The translations under genes and the position numbers were made by a program. Below are positions 25,477 through 34,569 of a DNA stretch of 64,000 bases, piece by piece. Numbering within the stretch: the stretch's first letter is position 1; each line of letters opens with the position of its first letter. The notes below the pieces were generated by a model. It had not been told where the DNA came from and did not search any database. It saw only the letters and a program-made list of their open reading frames with translations. Where the stretch lies: positions 248,001 to 312,000 of the forward strand of contig CAWICW010000032.1 of NCBI GenBank assembly GCA_963834685.1, read 5' to 3'. Source of the stretch: Palsa-504 sp963834685. GTDB taxonomy: Bacteria; Actinomycetota; Actinomycetes; Streptosporangiales; Streptosporangiaceae.

Positions 25477-26385
25477 GTGACCGGGGGCCGGAGCGGAAAC
25501 GGCCGGGCGGGTGTGCGTGAGCACGTCCGCCCGGCGCTTACGCGTGCCGAAGAGGTGGCGGCCAACGCCTCCGGGGAGAACTTTCCCGTCGCCCTGCGCG
25601 TGCTGCCGTCCGTCCATCGGCGGCACCTGACCGCCCTGTACGGCTTCGCCCGGCTCACCGACGACCTGGGCGACGAAGCGCGCGAGACCGGCCAGGCCGA
25701 CGGCGACCTGAGGCTGCGCCTGCTGGACGAGCTGGCCGCCGACGTGGACCGCATCTACCAAGGCGCAACCCCCCAATCGCCGGTGATGCAGAAAATGGCC
25801 GTGACCGTCACCGAATGCCAGATCCCGGCCCAGCCGCTGCGTGACCTGATCCAGGCCAACCGCCAGGACCAGCAGGTCACCCGCTACCAGACCTTCGCCG
25901 GGCTGGCCCAGTACTGCGAGCTGTCCGCCAACCCGGTGGGCCAGATCGTGCTGTACATCTTCGGTGCCGCTACCCCGGAACGCATCGCCCTCTCCGATAG
26001 CATCTGCACGGCCCTGCAACTGGCCGAACACTGGCAGGACGTGGCCGAGGACCTGGCCAACGGGCGGATCTACCTGCCCGCCGAGGACCTGGACCGGTTC
26101 CACGTAGCCGAAGCCGACCTGGCCGTGCCGTCCGCGGGACCCGCGGTCCGGGACCTGATGCGCTTCGAAGTCGACCGCGCGCGACGGCTCCTGGACGAGG
26201 GCGCGCCGCTGGTCGGCACGCTGCGCAGCGCGGCGCGGCTGGCCGTGGCGGGCTACCTGGCCGGCGGGCGGGCCGCGCTGGCCGCCATCCGGGCCCAGCG
26301 GTACGACGTGCTGAGTGCCACCGCCCGGCCGCGCAAGCCGCGGATGGCGGCCGAGCTGGTCAAGGCCTACGTGAGGGGAAAGTGA
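25477..26385 (+). CDS. hpnC: hydroxysqualene synthase HpnC
   Basis: 302 residues from the GTG at 25477, chosen over TTG 25441 because GGAAA lies about 8 bp upstream and the conserved region starts soon after. HpnC converts presqualene diphosphate to hydroxysqualene. Trans-isoprenyl synthase hallmarks: LYGFARLTDDLGDEARET (first Asp-rich motif) and QLAEHWQDVAEDLANGRIYLP (second). It is the first gene of the hopanoid operon; hpnD follows after 10 bp. Confidence 0.92.
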   Translation: MTGGRSGNGRAGVREHVRPALTRAEEVAANASGENFPVALRVLPSVHRRHLTALYGFARLTDDLGDEARETGQADGDLRLRLLDELAADVDRIYQGATPQSPVMQKMAVTVTECQIPAQPLRDLIQANRQDQQVTRYQTFAGLAQYCELSANPVGQIVLYIFGAATPERIALSDSICTALQLAEHWQDVAEDLANGRIYLPAEDLDRFHVAEADLAVPSAGPAVRDLMRFEVDRARRLLDEGAPLVGTLRSAARLAVAGYLAGGRAALAAIRAQRYDVLSATARPRKPRMAAELVKAYVRGK

Positions 26386-26395
26386 GCACGACAGC

Positions 26396-27343
26396 GTGGA
26401 ACTGACCGAGGCATACCGCGAATGCGAACGGATCACCTGGTCCCAGGCCAGGAACTTCGCTTACGGCATCAGGCTGCTGCCGCCCTCCAAGCGGCGCGGC
26501 CTGGCCGTCATCTACGCGTTCGCCCGGCGGATCGACGACATCGGCGACGGCACGCTGCCGCCGCAGGAGAAGATCGCCGCGCTGGAGACCGCGCGCCAGC
26601 AGATCCTCGACCTGAGCCAGCCGCCCGCGGACGACCCGGTGCTGATGGCCCTGGCCGACGTGGAACGGAACTTCCCGGTGTCCATGCCGGCCTTCGGCGA
26701 GCTCATCGACGGCTGCTTGGCCGACGTCCGCGGTACCAGCTACCAGACCTTCGACGACCTGCTCTACTACTGCCGCTGCGTGGCCGGCTCGATCGGTCGG
26801 CTGTCCCTGGGCATCTTCGGTACCGGCCACGACGCGGACCCGAAGGCGCAGGCCGCCGAGCTGGCCGACTCCCTCGGCGTCGCCCTCCAGCTGACCAACA
26901 TCCTGCGTGACATCCGCGAGGACCGGCAGAACGGCCGGGTCTACCTGCCCGCCGAGGACCTGGCCAAGTTCGGTGTTGACCTCGGGGGGGACGACCCCCC
27001 CCAGGCCCCCCCCGCTATTCCTCCCGGGGGGACCCATCCCCCCGGACCCCCCTTGGGAAGAGCTGTCCGCCCCCCCATACCCCTCTGGGCCCAGCCCGGC
27101 TTCGTCCGCCTGGTCGAGTTCGAGGCCGAGCGGGCCCGCGACTGGTACGCCGACGGCTGGAATCTGCTGGGCCTGCTCGACCGGCGCAGCGCGGCCTGCA
27201 CCGGCGCGATGGCCGGCATCTACCGCCGCCTGCTGGAGCGCATCGCGGCCGAGCCCGCCGCCGTGCTGCGCGGCCGGATCTCGCTGTCCGGCCGGGAGAA
27301 GGCCACGGTCGCGGTCAAGGCCCTGACCGGGAGGTTCGGATGA
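26396..27343 (+). CDS. hpnD: presqualene diphosphate synthase HpnD, with Pro-rich insertion
   Basis: 315 residues from a GTG. HpnD condenses two farnesyl diphosphates to presqualene diphosphate. Motifs: IYAFARRIDDIGDGTLPP (first Asp-rich) and LTNILRDIREDRQNGRVYLP (second). Directly after LPAEDLAKFGVDL comes an insertion of about 35 residues, encoded by long G and C runs (26985-27090; peptide DDPPQAPPAIPPGG..., Pro-rich), before the normal GFVRLVEFEAERAR helix resumes. The frame is kept and the stop overlaps hpnE by ATGA, so the gene is probably still translated. Whether the insertion is tolerated is unknown. Confidence 0.9.
   Translation: MELTEAYRECERITWSQARNFAYGIRLLPPSKRRGLAVIYAFARRIDDIGDGTLPPQEKIAALETARQQILDLSQPPADDPVLMALADVERNFPVSMPAFGELIDGCLADVRGTSYQTFDDLLYYCRCVAGSIGRLSLGIFGTGHDADPKAQAAELADSLGVALQLTNILRDIREDRQNGRVYLPAEDLAKFGVDLGGDDPPQAPPAIPPGGTHPPGPPLGRAVRPPIPLWAQPGFVRLVEFEAERARDWYADGWNLLGLLDRRSAACTGAMAGIYRRLLERIAAEPAAVLRGRISLSGREKATVAVKALTGRFG
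26985..27090. repeat. G/C-homopolymer-rich insertion in hpnD
   Basis: About 105 bp made of runs of six to eight G or C (for example GGGGGGACGACCCCCCCC, then CCCGGGGGGACCC) interrupted by short spacers. Some runs pair with each other (GGGGGG with CCCCCC). Composition is unlike the rest of hpnD, and the length keeps the reading frame. Confidence 0.75.
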
Positions 27344-28869
27344 GCCCGGCGGCGCCGCGGGTGGCGGTGGTCGGCGGCGGCCTGGCCGGGATCACCGCCG
27401 CGATCGCGCTCGCCGAGGCGGGCGCGGCGGTCACCCTGCTCGAGGCCCGGCCCCGGCTGGGCGGCGCGACCTGCTCCTTCACCCGCGACGGCCTGACCGT
27501 GGACACCGGCCAGCACGTCTTCCTGGGCTGCTGCACCGCCTACCGCGACCTGCTCGGCAAGCTCGGCATGACCGAGCACGCCCCGGTCCAGGACCGCTTC
27601 GACGTCACCGTGCTGGCCCCCGGCCCGACCCCGCGGCGCGGACGGCTCCGCCGGACCGCGCTGCCTGGCCCCCTGCATATGCTGCCCGCCCTGGGCCGGT
27701 ACCCCTTTCTTTCCTTGACCGAACGGACCAGCGTGTCACGGCCCGCTCTCGCCATGCGCCGCGTCGACCCGGCCGATCCCGGGGTCGACGAGCAGCGCTT
27801 CGGTGACTGGCTGGCGGCCCGGGGGCAGAGCGAGCGGGCCCGCCGGGCCCTGTGGGACCTGTTCACCGTCTCGGCCCTGAACATCGCGGGCGACGACGCC
27901 TCCCTCTCGCTGGCCGCCATCGTGGTCAAGACCGGCCTGCTGGGCCGCAGCAACGCCGCCGACATCGGCGTCCCCGCCCTGCCCCTGGGCGAACTGCACG
28001 GCGACGCCGGCGCCACCCTGCTGGCCAAGCTCGGCGCCCGGGTCCTGATCGGCGCCAAGGTCTCTGCTATCGACCCCGGGGGCATCGAAGCCAACGAGCC
28101 CCCCGCCAGCCCCGGCGACCCCTCCCGCCCGCGTTTCCGCGTCCGCCTCGCCCGCCCCGCCGATCCCGCCGACCCGGACTCTGCCGCCGCGCTCCCGGCC
28201 GAGATCCTCGCGGACGCCGTGGTGCTGGCCGTGCCGCACGAGGCCGCCGCCCGCCTGGTCCCGCCGGGTGCGCTGCCCGACGCGACCGTCGCGGGCTGGA
28301 CGGGCCTCGGCGCCTCGCCCATCGTCAACGTGCACGTGATCTACGACCGCCCGGTGACGGACCTACCCTTCGCCGCGGCCGTGGACTCACCCGTCCAGTG
28401 GGTCTTCGACCGCACCCGCATCTCCGGCCTGGACCGCAGTTCGCGCGGCCAGGCGCAGTACCTGGCCATCTCGCTGTCGGCGGCGGAGGAGTACGTGGAC
28501 GTGCCCGCGGCCGCGCTGCGGGAGCAGTTCGTCCCCGCGCTGGCCGAGCTGTTCCCGGCCGCGCGCGAGGCCCGGGTCACCGAATTCTTCGTCACCCGGG
28601 AGCGGCGCGCGACCTTCCGCCAGGCGCCGGGTACCGCCCGGCTCCGCCCGCCGGCGGCCACTAGCATGCCGGGCCTGGTCCTGGCGGGCGCGTGGACCGC
28701 GACCGGATGGCCCGACACCATGGAGGGCGCCGTCCGCAGCGGCCTGTTCGCCGCGATCGAGCTTCGTCACACGGTGCTTGCCACGGGGCTCGCCCCCGGC
28801 GCGCCCGATTCAGCTTGGGAGGCGGCCGGTCCGCCTGCCTCATCCACCATGATTGGGAGACGTCAGTGA
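27340..28869 (+). CDS. hpnE: squalene-associated FAD-dependent desaturase HpnE
   Basis: 509 residues, ATGA-overlapping hpnD. HpnE reduces hydroxysqualene to squalene. The N-terminal Rossmann dinucleotide motif VAVVGGGLAGITAAIALAEAG is followed by the FAD ribose/pyrophosphate segment (EARPRLGGATCSF). A C-terminal FAD site GLVLAGAWTATGWPDTMEGAVRSG is typical of the carotenoid-desaturase family. Its stop overlaps the next gene by GTGA, again indicating coupled translation. Confidence 0.92.
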   Translation: MSPAAPRVAVVGGGLAGITAAIALAEAGAAVTLLEARPRLGGATCSFTRDGLTVDTGQHVFLGCCTAYRDLLGKLGMTEHAPVQDRFDVTVLAPGPTPRRGRLRRTALPGPLHMLPALGRYPFLSLTERTSVSRPALAMRRVDPADPGVDEQRFGDWLAARGQSERARRALWDLFTVSALNIAGDDASLSLAAIVVKTGLLGRSNAADIGVPALPLGELHGDAGATLLAKLGARVLIGAKVSAIDPGGIEANEPPASPGDPSRPRFRVRLARPADPADPDSAAALPAEILADAVVLAVPHEAAARLVPPGALPDATVAGWTGLGASPIVNVHVIYDRPVTDLPFAAAVDSPVQWVFDRTRISGLDRSSRGQAQYLAISLSAAEEYVDVPAAALREQFVPALAELFPAAREARVTEFFVTRERRATFRQAPGTARLRPPAATSMPGLVLAGAWTATGWPDTMEGAVRSGLFAAIELRHTVLATGLAPGAPDSAWEAAGPPASSTMIGRRQ

Positions 28870-29882
28870 CTGCTGTGATGCCTGAGGGAGTGGCCTTGGC
28901 GCGGGACCTGGTGAGCCCGGCGATCGAGTCGACCATCGGTCGGCTGACGCCGGACGTACGCGTGGTCGCGGCGTATCACTTCGGCTTCGCCGACGCCGAG
29001 GGCAACCCGACCGCAGGCGGCAGCGGCAAGGCGCTGCGCCCGGCCCTGGCCCTGCTGTCCGCCCGCGCTACCGGCGCCCCGCCCGAGCGCGGCGTGACCG
29101 GAGCGGTGGCGGTCGAACTGGTGCACAACTGGTCCCTGCTGCACGACGACATCATGGACGGCGACACCGAGCGCCGGCACCGGCCCACCGCCTGGACCGT
29201 GTTCGGCGTGGGCGCGGCCATCCTGGCCGGAGACGCGCTGCTGGCCCTGGCCCAGGACCTGCTGCTGGAGGACGGCACCCCGCAGGGTCCGTGGGCGGCC
29301 CGCTGCCTGTCCGCGGCGGTACAGCGGCTGATCAGCGGGCAGGGCGCCGACCTGGCCTTCGAGAAGCGCGATGACGTGACCCTGGCCGAGTGCCTGGACA
29401 TGGCGGGCGACAAGACCGCCGCGCTGATGGCCTGCGCGTGCAGCATCGGCGCGGTGCACCTCGGCGCACCGCCCACGCTGGCCATGGGCCTGGCCGAGTT
29501 CGGCGCCCACGTCGGGCTGGCCTTCCAGCTCACCGACGACCTGCTCGGCATCTGGGGCGCGTCCGAGGTCACCGGCAAGCCGGTGCGCGCGGACCTGCGG
29601 GCCCGCAAGAAGTCGCTGCCGGTGGTGGCCGCGCTGGCCAGTGGCACGCCCGCGGCCGCCGAACTGCGCGCCCTGCTCACCGACCCGCAGCCGCTGTCCG
29701 AGGATGACCTGATCCGCGCGGCCGACCTGGTCGTCGTCGCGGGCGGCAAGCAGTGGGCCGAGGACGAGGCCGACGCGCAGCTCGCCGCGGCCAGCGCCAG
29801 CCTGGCCGACGTCGACCTGCCCGCCGGCGTGCGCGCCGAGCTGACCGCCATCGCGGAGTTCATCACGGCGCGGCAGTGGTAG
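28866..29882 (+). CDS. polyprenyl diphosphate synthase of the hopanoid operon
   Basis: 338 residues. The GTG at 28866 has GGGAGA 5 bp upstream and overlaps the hpnE stop. First Asp-rich motif LLHDDIMDGDTERRHRPT (DDxxxD type) and second LTDDLLGIWG (DDxxD region, here DDLLG) identify a trans-prenyltransferase. It would supply C15 (or longer) prenyl diphosphate to HpnC/D. The chain length cannot be read safely. Homologues sit at the same position in Streptomyces hopanoid clusters. Confidence 0.9.
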   Translation: MTAVMPEGVALARDLVSPAIESTIGRLTPDVRVVAAYHFGFADAEGNPTAGGSGKALRPALALLSARATGAPPERGVTGAVAVELVHNWSLLHDDIMDGDTERRHRPTAWTVFGVGAAILAGDALLALAQDLLLEDGTPQGPWAARCLSAAVQRLISGQGADLAFEKRDDVTLAECLDMAGDKTAALMACACSIGAVHLGAPPTLAMGLAEFGAHVGLAFQLTDDLLGIWGASEVTGKPVRADLRARKKSLPVVAALASGTPAAAELRALLTDPQPLSEDDLIRAADLVVVAGGKQWAEDEADAQLAAASASLADVDLPAGVRAELTAIAEFITARQW

Positions 29883-31780
29883 CTGACCCGGCGGTCGGCC
29901 CGTCTGCCCTGGACGCCGCGCGAGAAACCCTGAACCGAGCCCGGGACCACGTGCTCGGCCTGCAGCACACGCCGGGCTGGTGGCAGGGCGAGCTCGAGAC
30001 CAACGTGACCATGGACGCCGAGGACCTGCTGCTGCGCCAGTTCCTCGGGGTGCGCGACGACGCGCAGACCGCGGCGGCGGGCCGCTGGATCCGCTCCCAG
30101 CAGCGCGCGGACGGCACCTGGGCCAATTTCTTCGGCGGGCCCGGTGACCTGTCCACCACGGTCGAGGCCTACGTGGCGCTGCGGCTGGCCGGCGACCCGG
30201 TCGACGCGCCGCACATGGCCGCCGCCCGGTCCTGGATCCTGGCCCGGGGCGGCGTGGAGGCCACCCGCGTGTTCACCCGGCTCTGGCTGGCCCTGTCCGG
30301 CCGGTGGTCGTGGGACGACCTGCCCGTCATCCCGCCCGAGCTTATCTACCTGCCGTCCTGGTTCCCGCTCAACATCTACGACTGGGGCTGCTGGGCCCGG
30401 CAGACCATCGTGGCCCTGGCCATCGTCCAGTCGTTCCGCCCCTCCCGGCCGCTCCCGTTCACCATCGACGAGCTGCGCACCGGCATTACCCCGAGCGGCC
30501 CGGCCGCCGATCCGTGGGCGCGCGTGTTCAACACCATAGATCGGGCTCTTCATCTTTACCGACCGGTAAAGTCGATAAGGCGGGCCGCGCTGCGGCGGTG
30601 CGCGGAGTGGGTCATCGCCCGGCAGGAGCGGGACGGGTGCTGGGGCGGCATCCAGCCGCCCTGGGTCTACTCGCTGATGGCGCTGAACCTGCTCGGCTAC
30701 GAACTCGAGCACCCCGTCATCCAGCGCGGACTAAGCGGTCTCGACCGGTTCACGATCACCGAGGACGGCCCGGACGGCCCGGTGCGCCGCCTGGAGGCGT
30801 GCCAGTCGCCGGTCTGGGACACCGTGCTGACCATGATCGGCCTGGCCGACGCGGGCCTGCCCTCCGATCACCCGGCCCTGGTCAAGGCGGGGGAGTGGGT
30901 GCTCGGCGAGGAGATCCGCGGGCCGGGCGACTGGCAGGTCCGCCGGCCCTCCGTAGCCCCTGGCGGCTGGGCGTTCGAGTTCGACAACGATGTCTACCCC
31001 GACACCGACGACACCGCCGAGGTCGTGCTGGCCCTGCGCCGGATCGCGTTGCCCGCGGCCGAGGCCAAGCCCGCCATCGAGCGCGGGCTGCGCTGGCTGG
31101 CCGGGATGCAGTCCAAGGACGGCGGCTGGGGCGCGTTCGACGCGGACAACACCCGCGCGCTGGTCAACAAGCTGCCGTTCTGCGACTTCGGGGCGGTCAT
31201 CGACCCGCCCTCGGCCGACGTGACCGCGCACATCGTGGAGGCGTTCGCGGCCGAAGGACTGGCCGGTCACCCCGCGGTCCGGCGCGGAGTGGTATGGCTG
31301 CTGCGGGCCCAGGAGGCGGACGGATCGTGGTTCGGCCGGTGGGGCGCGAACTACGTCTACGGCACCGGCGCCGTGGTGCCCGCGCTGATCGCGGCCGGGG
31401 TGCGGCCGTCCAAGCCCGCCATCCGCCGCGCCGTGGCCTGGCTCGCAGACCACCAGAACCCCGACGGCGGCTGGGGCGAGGACCTGCGCTCCTACGACGA
31501 CCCGGCGCTGGCCGGCCAGGGTGCCTCCACCGCCTCGCAGACCGCCTGGGCCCTGCTCGCCCTGCTCGCGGCGGGCGAACAGGACGGCGCCGCGGCCGAG
31601 CGGGGCGTGCGCTGGCTGGCGGCCACGCAGCGGCCGGACGGCTCCTGGGACGAGCCGCAGTACACCGGGACCGGCTTCCCCGGCGACTTCTACATCAACT
31701 ACCACCTGTACCGCCTGGCCTTCCCCCTGAGCGCACTCGGCCGGTACGTAGCGGCCCACACATCCGGAGGCAGTGCATGA
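29876..31780 (+). CDS. shc: squalene-hopene cyclase
   Basis: 634 residues from GTG 29876, which overlaps the previous gene by 7 bp; the frame is open further upstream but only as shadow. It cyclises squalene to hopene at the membrane. The catalytic DxDD motif is intact (DTDD at residues 376-379, in YPDTDDTAEVVLA). Several QW repeats are visible (QQRADGTWANF, QSKDGGWGAFD, QEADGSWFGRWG, QNPDGGWGED, QRPDGSWDEP). The C-terminal FYINYHLYRLAFPLSALGRY is typical of the family. Confidence 0.96.
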   Translation: MVADPAVGPSALDAARETLNRARDHVLGLQHTPGWWQGELETNVTMDAEDLLLRQFLGVRDDAQTAAAGRWIRSQQRADGTWANFFGGPGDLSTTVEAYVALRLAGDPVDAPHMAAARSWILARGGVEATRVFTRLWLALSGRWSWDDLPVIPPELIYLPSWFPLNIYDWGCWARQTIVALAIVQSFRPSRPLPFTIDELRTGITPSGPAADPWARVFNTIDRALHLYRPVKSIRRAALRRCAEWVIARQERDGCWGGIQPPWVYSLMALNLLGYELEHPVIQRGLSGLDRFTITEDGPDGPVRRLEACQSPVWDTVLTMIGLADAGLPSDHPALVKAGEWVLGEEIRGPGDWQVRRPSVAPGGWAFEFDNDVYPDTDDTAEVVLALRRIALPAAEAKPAIERGLRWLAGMQSKDGGWGAFDADNTRALVNKLPFCDFGAVIDPPSADVTAHIVEAFAAEGLAGHPAVRRGVVWLLRAQEADGSWFGRWGANYVYGTGAVVPALIAAGVRPSKPAIRRAVAWLADHQNPDGGWGEDLRSYDDPALAGQGASTASQTAWALLALLAAGEQDGAAAERGVRWLAATQRPDGSWDEPQYTGTGFPGDFYINYHLYRLAFPLSALGRYVAAHTSGGSA

Positions 31781-33354
31781 CGGATACCATCCCGAGGCCG
31801 CGCGACCGGGCGGCCGGGGCCGACGACGCGAGCGAGCCGGACCCGCCGCTCATCTGCGCGCCGCTGCGGATCGAGGCCCGGGCCATCCGCCGCGGCCTAC
31901 GTGATCTTCCCGACCCGCCTGCGGTGCTGCGCACCGGCCCTGCCCCCGCGGTGCTGCGCACCGGCTACGGCGCCACCCGCGCGGCGCGGGCGGCCGGGCG
32001 CTTGAGCCATGACCCGTTCGGCCAAATGATGATCATGGGCGTCGGCGGTGGCCTGAGCACCGACCTCAGCCCGGGCGACCTGGTCGTCGGAACCGAAGTC
32101 GGCGCCGTGACCTGCGCCTCCGCGCCGATCCTGGCCGGGGAGCTGCGGCGCGCCGGGCTGAGCGCCCGCACCGGTCGGATCACCACCGTCGACCACCTGG
32201 TTCGCCGCTCCGAGCGGGCCAAGCTGGCCGCCGAAGGCTGGCTGCTGGCGGACATGGAGTCGGCGCCGCTGGCCGCTGCCGCGGACGGGCGCCCGGTGGC
32301 GGTGATCAGGGCCGTGTCCGACACCCCGGACCGCCCGCTGGCCGGCATCGTCTCCGGCGGGCTGGCCGCGCTGCGCGCGCTGCGTGCCGCCGCGCCGGTG
32401 GCGCAGCGTTGGGCGGCGGCGTGCGGGACCCGCGAGGTGCTGCTGGCCGGGCCGCGGTCGTTCTGCGCCGGCGTGGAGCGGGCCATCGAGATCGTCGAGC
32501 GCGTCCTGGAGCGCCAAGGCCAGCCGGTCTACGTGCGCAAGCAGATCGTGCACAACACGCGCGTGGTGGGCGACCTGGAGAGCCGCGGCGCGGTGTTCGT
32601 CGACGAACTGGACGAGGTGCCCGACGGGGCGACCGTGGTCTTCTCCGCGCACGGCGTGTCGCCCCAGGTGCGCGAGGAGGCGGCCCGCCGGGGGCTGGCC
32701 GTCATCGACGCCACCTGCCCGCTGGTGTCCAAGGTGCACGCCGAGGCCCGGCGGTTTGCCGCCGACGGGTACACGGTGGCGCTGATCGGCCACGCCGGGC
32801 ACGAGGAGGTCGAGGGCACGCTGGGCGAGGCGCCCGACTCGACGGTCCTGGTCCAGACGGCGGCCGACGTGGCCGCGCTCCGGCCGCGGGACGGCGAGCG
32901 CGTCGCCTACCTGATGCAGACCACGCTGTCGGTCGACGAGGCGACCGAGGTAGCCGGCGCGCTGGCCGAACGCTTCCCCGCGGTGCGCGCGCCGGGCAGC
33001 GACGACATCTGCTACGCGACCACCAACCGGCAGGCCGCGGTGCGCGCGGTCGCCGCCGGATCCGACCTGGTGCTGGTGGCGGGCTCGACGAACTCGTCCA
33101 ACTCGGTCCGGCTGGTGGAGACCTGCGAGCGGGCCGGCACGCCGGCCCACCTGATCGACGGGGCCTCCGATATCCAGCTCGACTGGCTGGCCGGGGTATC
33201 CACGATCGGCCTGACGGCCGGCGCCTCCGCGCCTCCCGCCGTGGTGGAGGAGATCATCTCGGCGCTGTCCGGCCTCGGACCTGTGTCCGTTTCCGAGCGA
33301 GTGACGACCACGGAATCAATCCGGTTCGGCCTGCCCAAGGAGGTACGGCAATAA
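31777..33354 (+). CDS. fused HpnG-like phosphorylase + IspH (HMBPP reductase)
   Basis: 525 residues in one uninterrupted frame, ATGA-coupled to shc. Residues 1-about 215 match HpnG: a nucleoside-phosphorylase-like domain (MIMGVGGGLSTDLSPGDLVV; WLLADMESAPLAAAA) that acts on adenosylhopane to give ribosylhopane. From about residue 218 the frame is a complete IspH: LAGPRSFCAGVERAI (Cys230), DATCPLVSKVH (Cys314), DDICYATTNRQ (Cys412) for the 4Fe-4S cluster, plus IGHAGHEEVEGT and STNSSNSVRL. IspH makes IPP and DMAPP in the MEP pathway. There is no stop or alternative ribosome site at the junction, so a real fusion is the simplest reading. Confidence 0.9.
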   Translation: MTDTIPRPRDRAAGADDASEPDPPLICAPLRIEARAIRRGLRDLPDPPAVLRTGPAPAVLRTGYGATRAARAAGRLSHDPFGQMMIMGVGGGLSTDLSPGDLVVGTEVGAVTCASAPILAGELRRAGLSARTGRITTVDHLVRRSERAKLAAEGWLLADMESAPLAAAADGRPVAVIRAVSDTPDRPLAGIVSGGLAALRALRAAAPVAQRWAAACGTREVLLAGPRSFCAGVERAIEIVERVLERQGQPVYVRKQIVHNTRVVGDLESRGAVFVDELDEVPDGATVVFSAHGVSPQVREEAARRGLAVIDATCPLVSKVHAEARRFAADGYTVALIGHAGHEEVEGTLGEAPDSTVLVQTAADVAALRPRDGERVAYLMQTTLSVDEATEVAGALAERFPAVRAPGSDDICYATTNRQAAVRAVAAGSDLVLVAGSTNSSNSVRLVETCERAGTPAHLIDGASDIQLDWLAGVSTIGLTAGASAPPAVVEEIISALSGLGPVSVSERVTTTESIRFGLPKEVRQ

Positions 33355-34358
33355 TGCCCATGCCACTACGTCAGTCCCTGCGCGTCGGGTCCTACCTGAT
33401 GCGCCAGAAGCTGGCTGGCCATAAGAAGTTTCCGCTGCTCGTCGAGCTCGAGCCGCTGTTCGCCTGCAACCTGAAGTGCGCGGGCTGCGGGAAGATCCAG
33501 CACCCGCACGACATCCTCAAGCAGCGGATGCCGGTCGAGCAGGCCCTGGCCGCGATCGAGGAGTGCGGCGCGCCGATGGTGTCCATCGCCGGCGGCGAGC
33601 CGCTCATGCACCCGCAGATCGACGTCATCGTGGCCGAGCTGATCAAGCGCAAGAAGTTCGTCTTCCTGTGCACCAACGCGCTGCTCCTGCCGAAGAAGCT
33701 GGACAAGTTCAAGCCGTCGCCCTATTTCGCCTGGGTGGTGCACATCGACGGGCTGCGCGAGCGGCACGACGAGTCGGTCTGCAAGGAAGGCGTATTCGAC
33801 GAGGCGGTCGCCGCGATCAAGCTGGCCCAGTCGCGCGGGTTCAAGGTGAACACGAACACCACGTTCTTCAACACCGACACCCCGCAGACGATCATCGATG
33901 TCCTGACGTACCTGAACGACGACCTGGGCATCGACGAAATGCAGATCTCGCCCGCCTACGCCTACGAGAAGGCGCCCGATCAGGAGCACTTCCTCGGCGT
34001 GACCGAGACCCGCGAGCTGTTCCGCAAGGCGTTCGCGGACGGCCGCCGGCGCAAGTGGCGGCTGAACCACACGCCGCTGTTCCTGGACTTCCTCGAGGGC
34101 AAGGCCGACTTCGGGTGCACCGCCTGGGGCATCCCCTCCTACTCGCTGTTCGGCTGGCAGAAGCCCTGCTACCTGATGAACGACGGGTACGTGAAGACGT
34201 ATAAGGAACTTGTCGAGACCACCGACTGGGACTCCTACGGGCGGGGCAAGGACCCCCGGTGCGCCAACTGCATGGCGCACTGCGGCTACGAGCCCTCGGC
34301 GGTGCTGGCCACGATGAGCTCGCTGCGCGAATCGATCAGGGCGGTCCGCGGCATCTGA
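33354..34358 (+). CDS. hpnH: adenosylhopane synthase HpnH (radical SAM)
   Basis: 334 residues. The start ATG shares one base with the preceding stop (TAATG) and has AAGGAGG 9 bp upstream. HpnH is a radical SAM enzyme that joins 5'-deoxyadenosyl to hopene. The cluster motif CNLKCAGCGK (CxxxCxxC) is present, followed by the SAM-binding GGEPLMHP. A C-terminal Cys-rich segment (CANCMAHCGYEPSA) resembles a SPASM-like tail. It is the last recognisable hopanoid gene of the operon. Confidence 0.96.
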   Translation: MPMPLRQSLRVGSYLMRQKLAGHKKFPLLVELEPLFACNLKCAGCGKIQHPHDILKQRMPVEQALAAIEECGAPMVSIAGGEPLMHPQIDVIVAELIKRKKFVFLCTNALLLPKKLDKFKPSPYFAWVVHIDGLRERHDESVCKEGVFDEAVAAIKLAQSRGFKVNTNTTFFNTDTPQTIIDVLTYLNDDLGIDEMQISPAYAYEKAPDQEHFLGVTETRELFRKAFADGRRRKWRLNHTPLFLDFLEGKADFGCTAWGIPSYSLFGWQKPCYLMNDGYVKTYKELVETTDWDSYGRGKDPRCANCMAHCGYEPSAVLATMSSLRESIRAVRGI

Positions 34359-34520
34359 CGGCGCCTGTCTCTTAGTCGGGGGAAATCCCGCAGGTTCTGC
34401 TCAGCGGTTGTTCAGGTAGCACCGCCATGCTCGGAACTGGCGCGGCGCCCGCTCCCGGGGCGGTCCCCGCGCCGCCAATATGCCGAGCCATTCGGATATC
34501 GGGCGCTATCGGACCGACCG

Positions 34521-34550
34521 GGCGCGCCAGGGCATTCTGCCTGGCGCGCC
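34521..34550 (+). promoter_or_regulatory. hairpin in the leader of the ABC permease gene
   Basis: Perfect 11-bp arms GGCGCGCCAGG (34521-34531) and CCTGGCGCGCC (34540-34550) with an 8-nt loop lie 8 bp before the AGGAG ribosome site and 20 bp before the ATG at 34570. It could act as a leader hairpin limiting translation, or as the end of the hopanoid transcript. Confidence 0.5.
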
Positions 34551-34569
34551 GCCGAGCAGGAGTGCGGAG

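Noticed and set aside
30304..31776. Apparent extension of the HpnG-IspH frame upstream through shc
   Set aside because: The upstream part is a shadow of shc in another frame; the ATG at 31777 forms a standard ATGA overlap.
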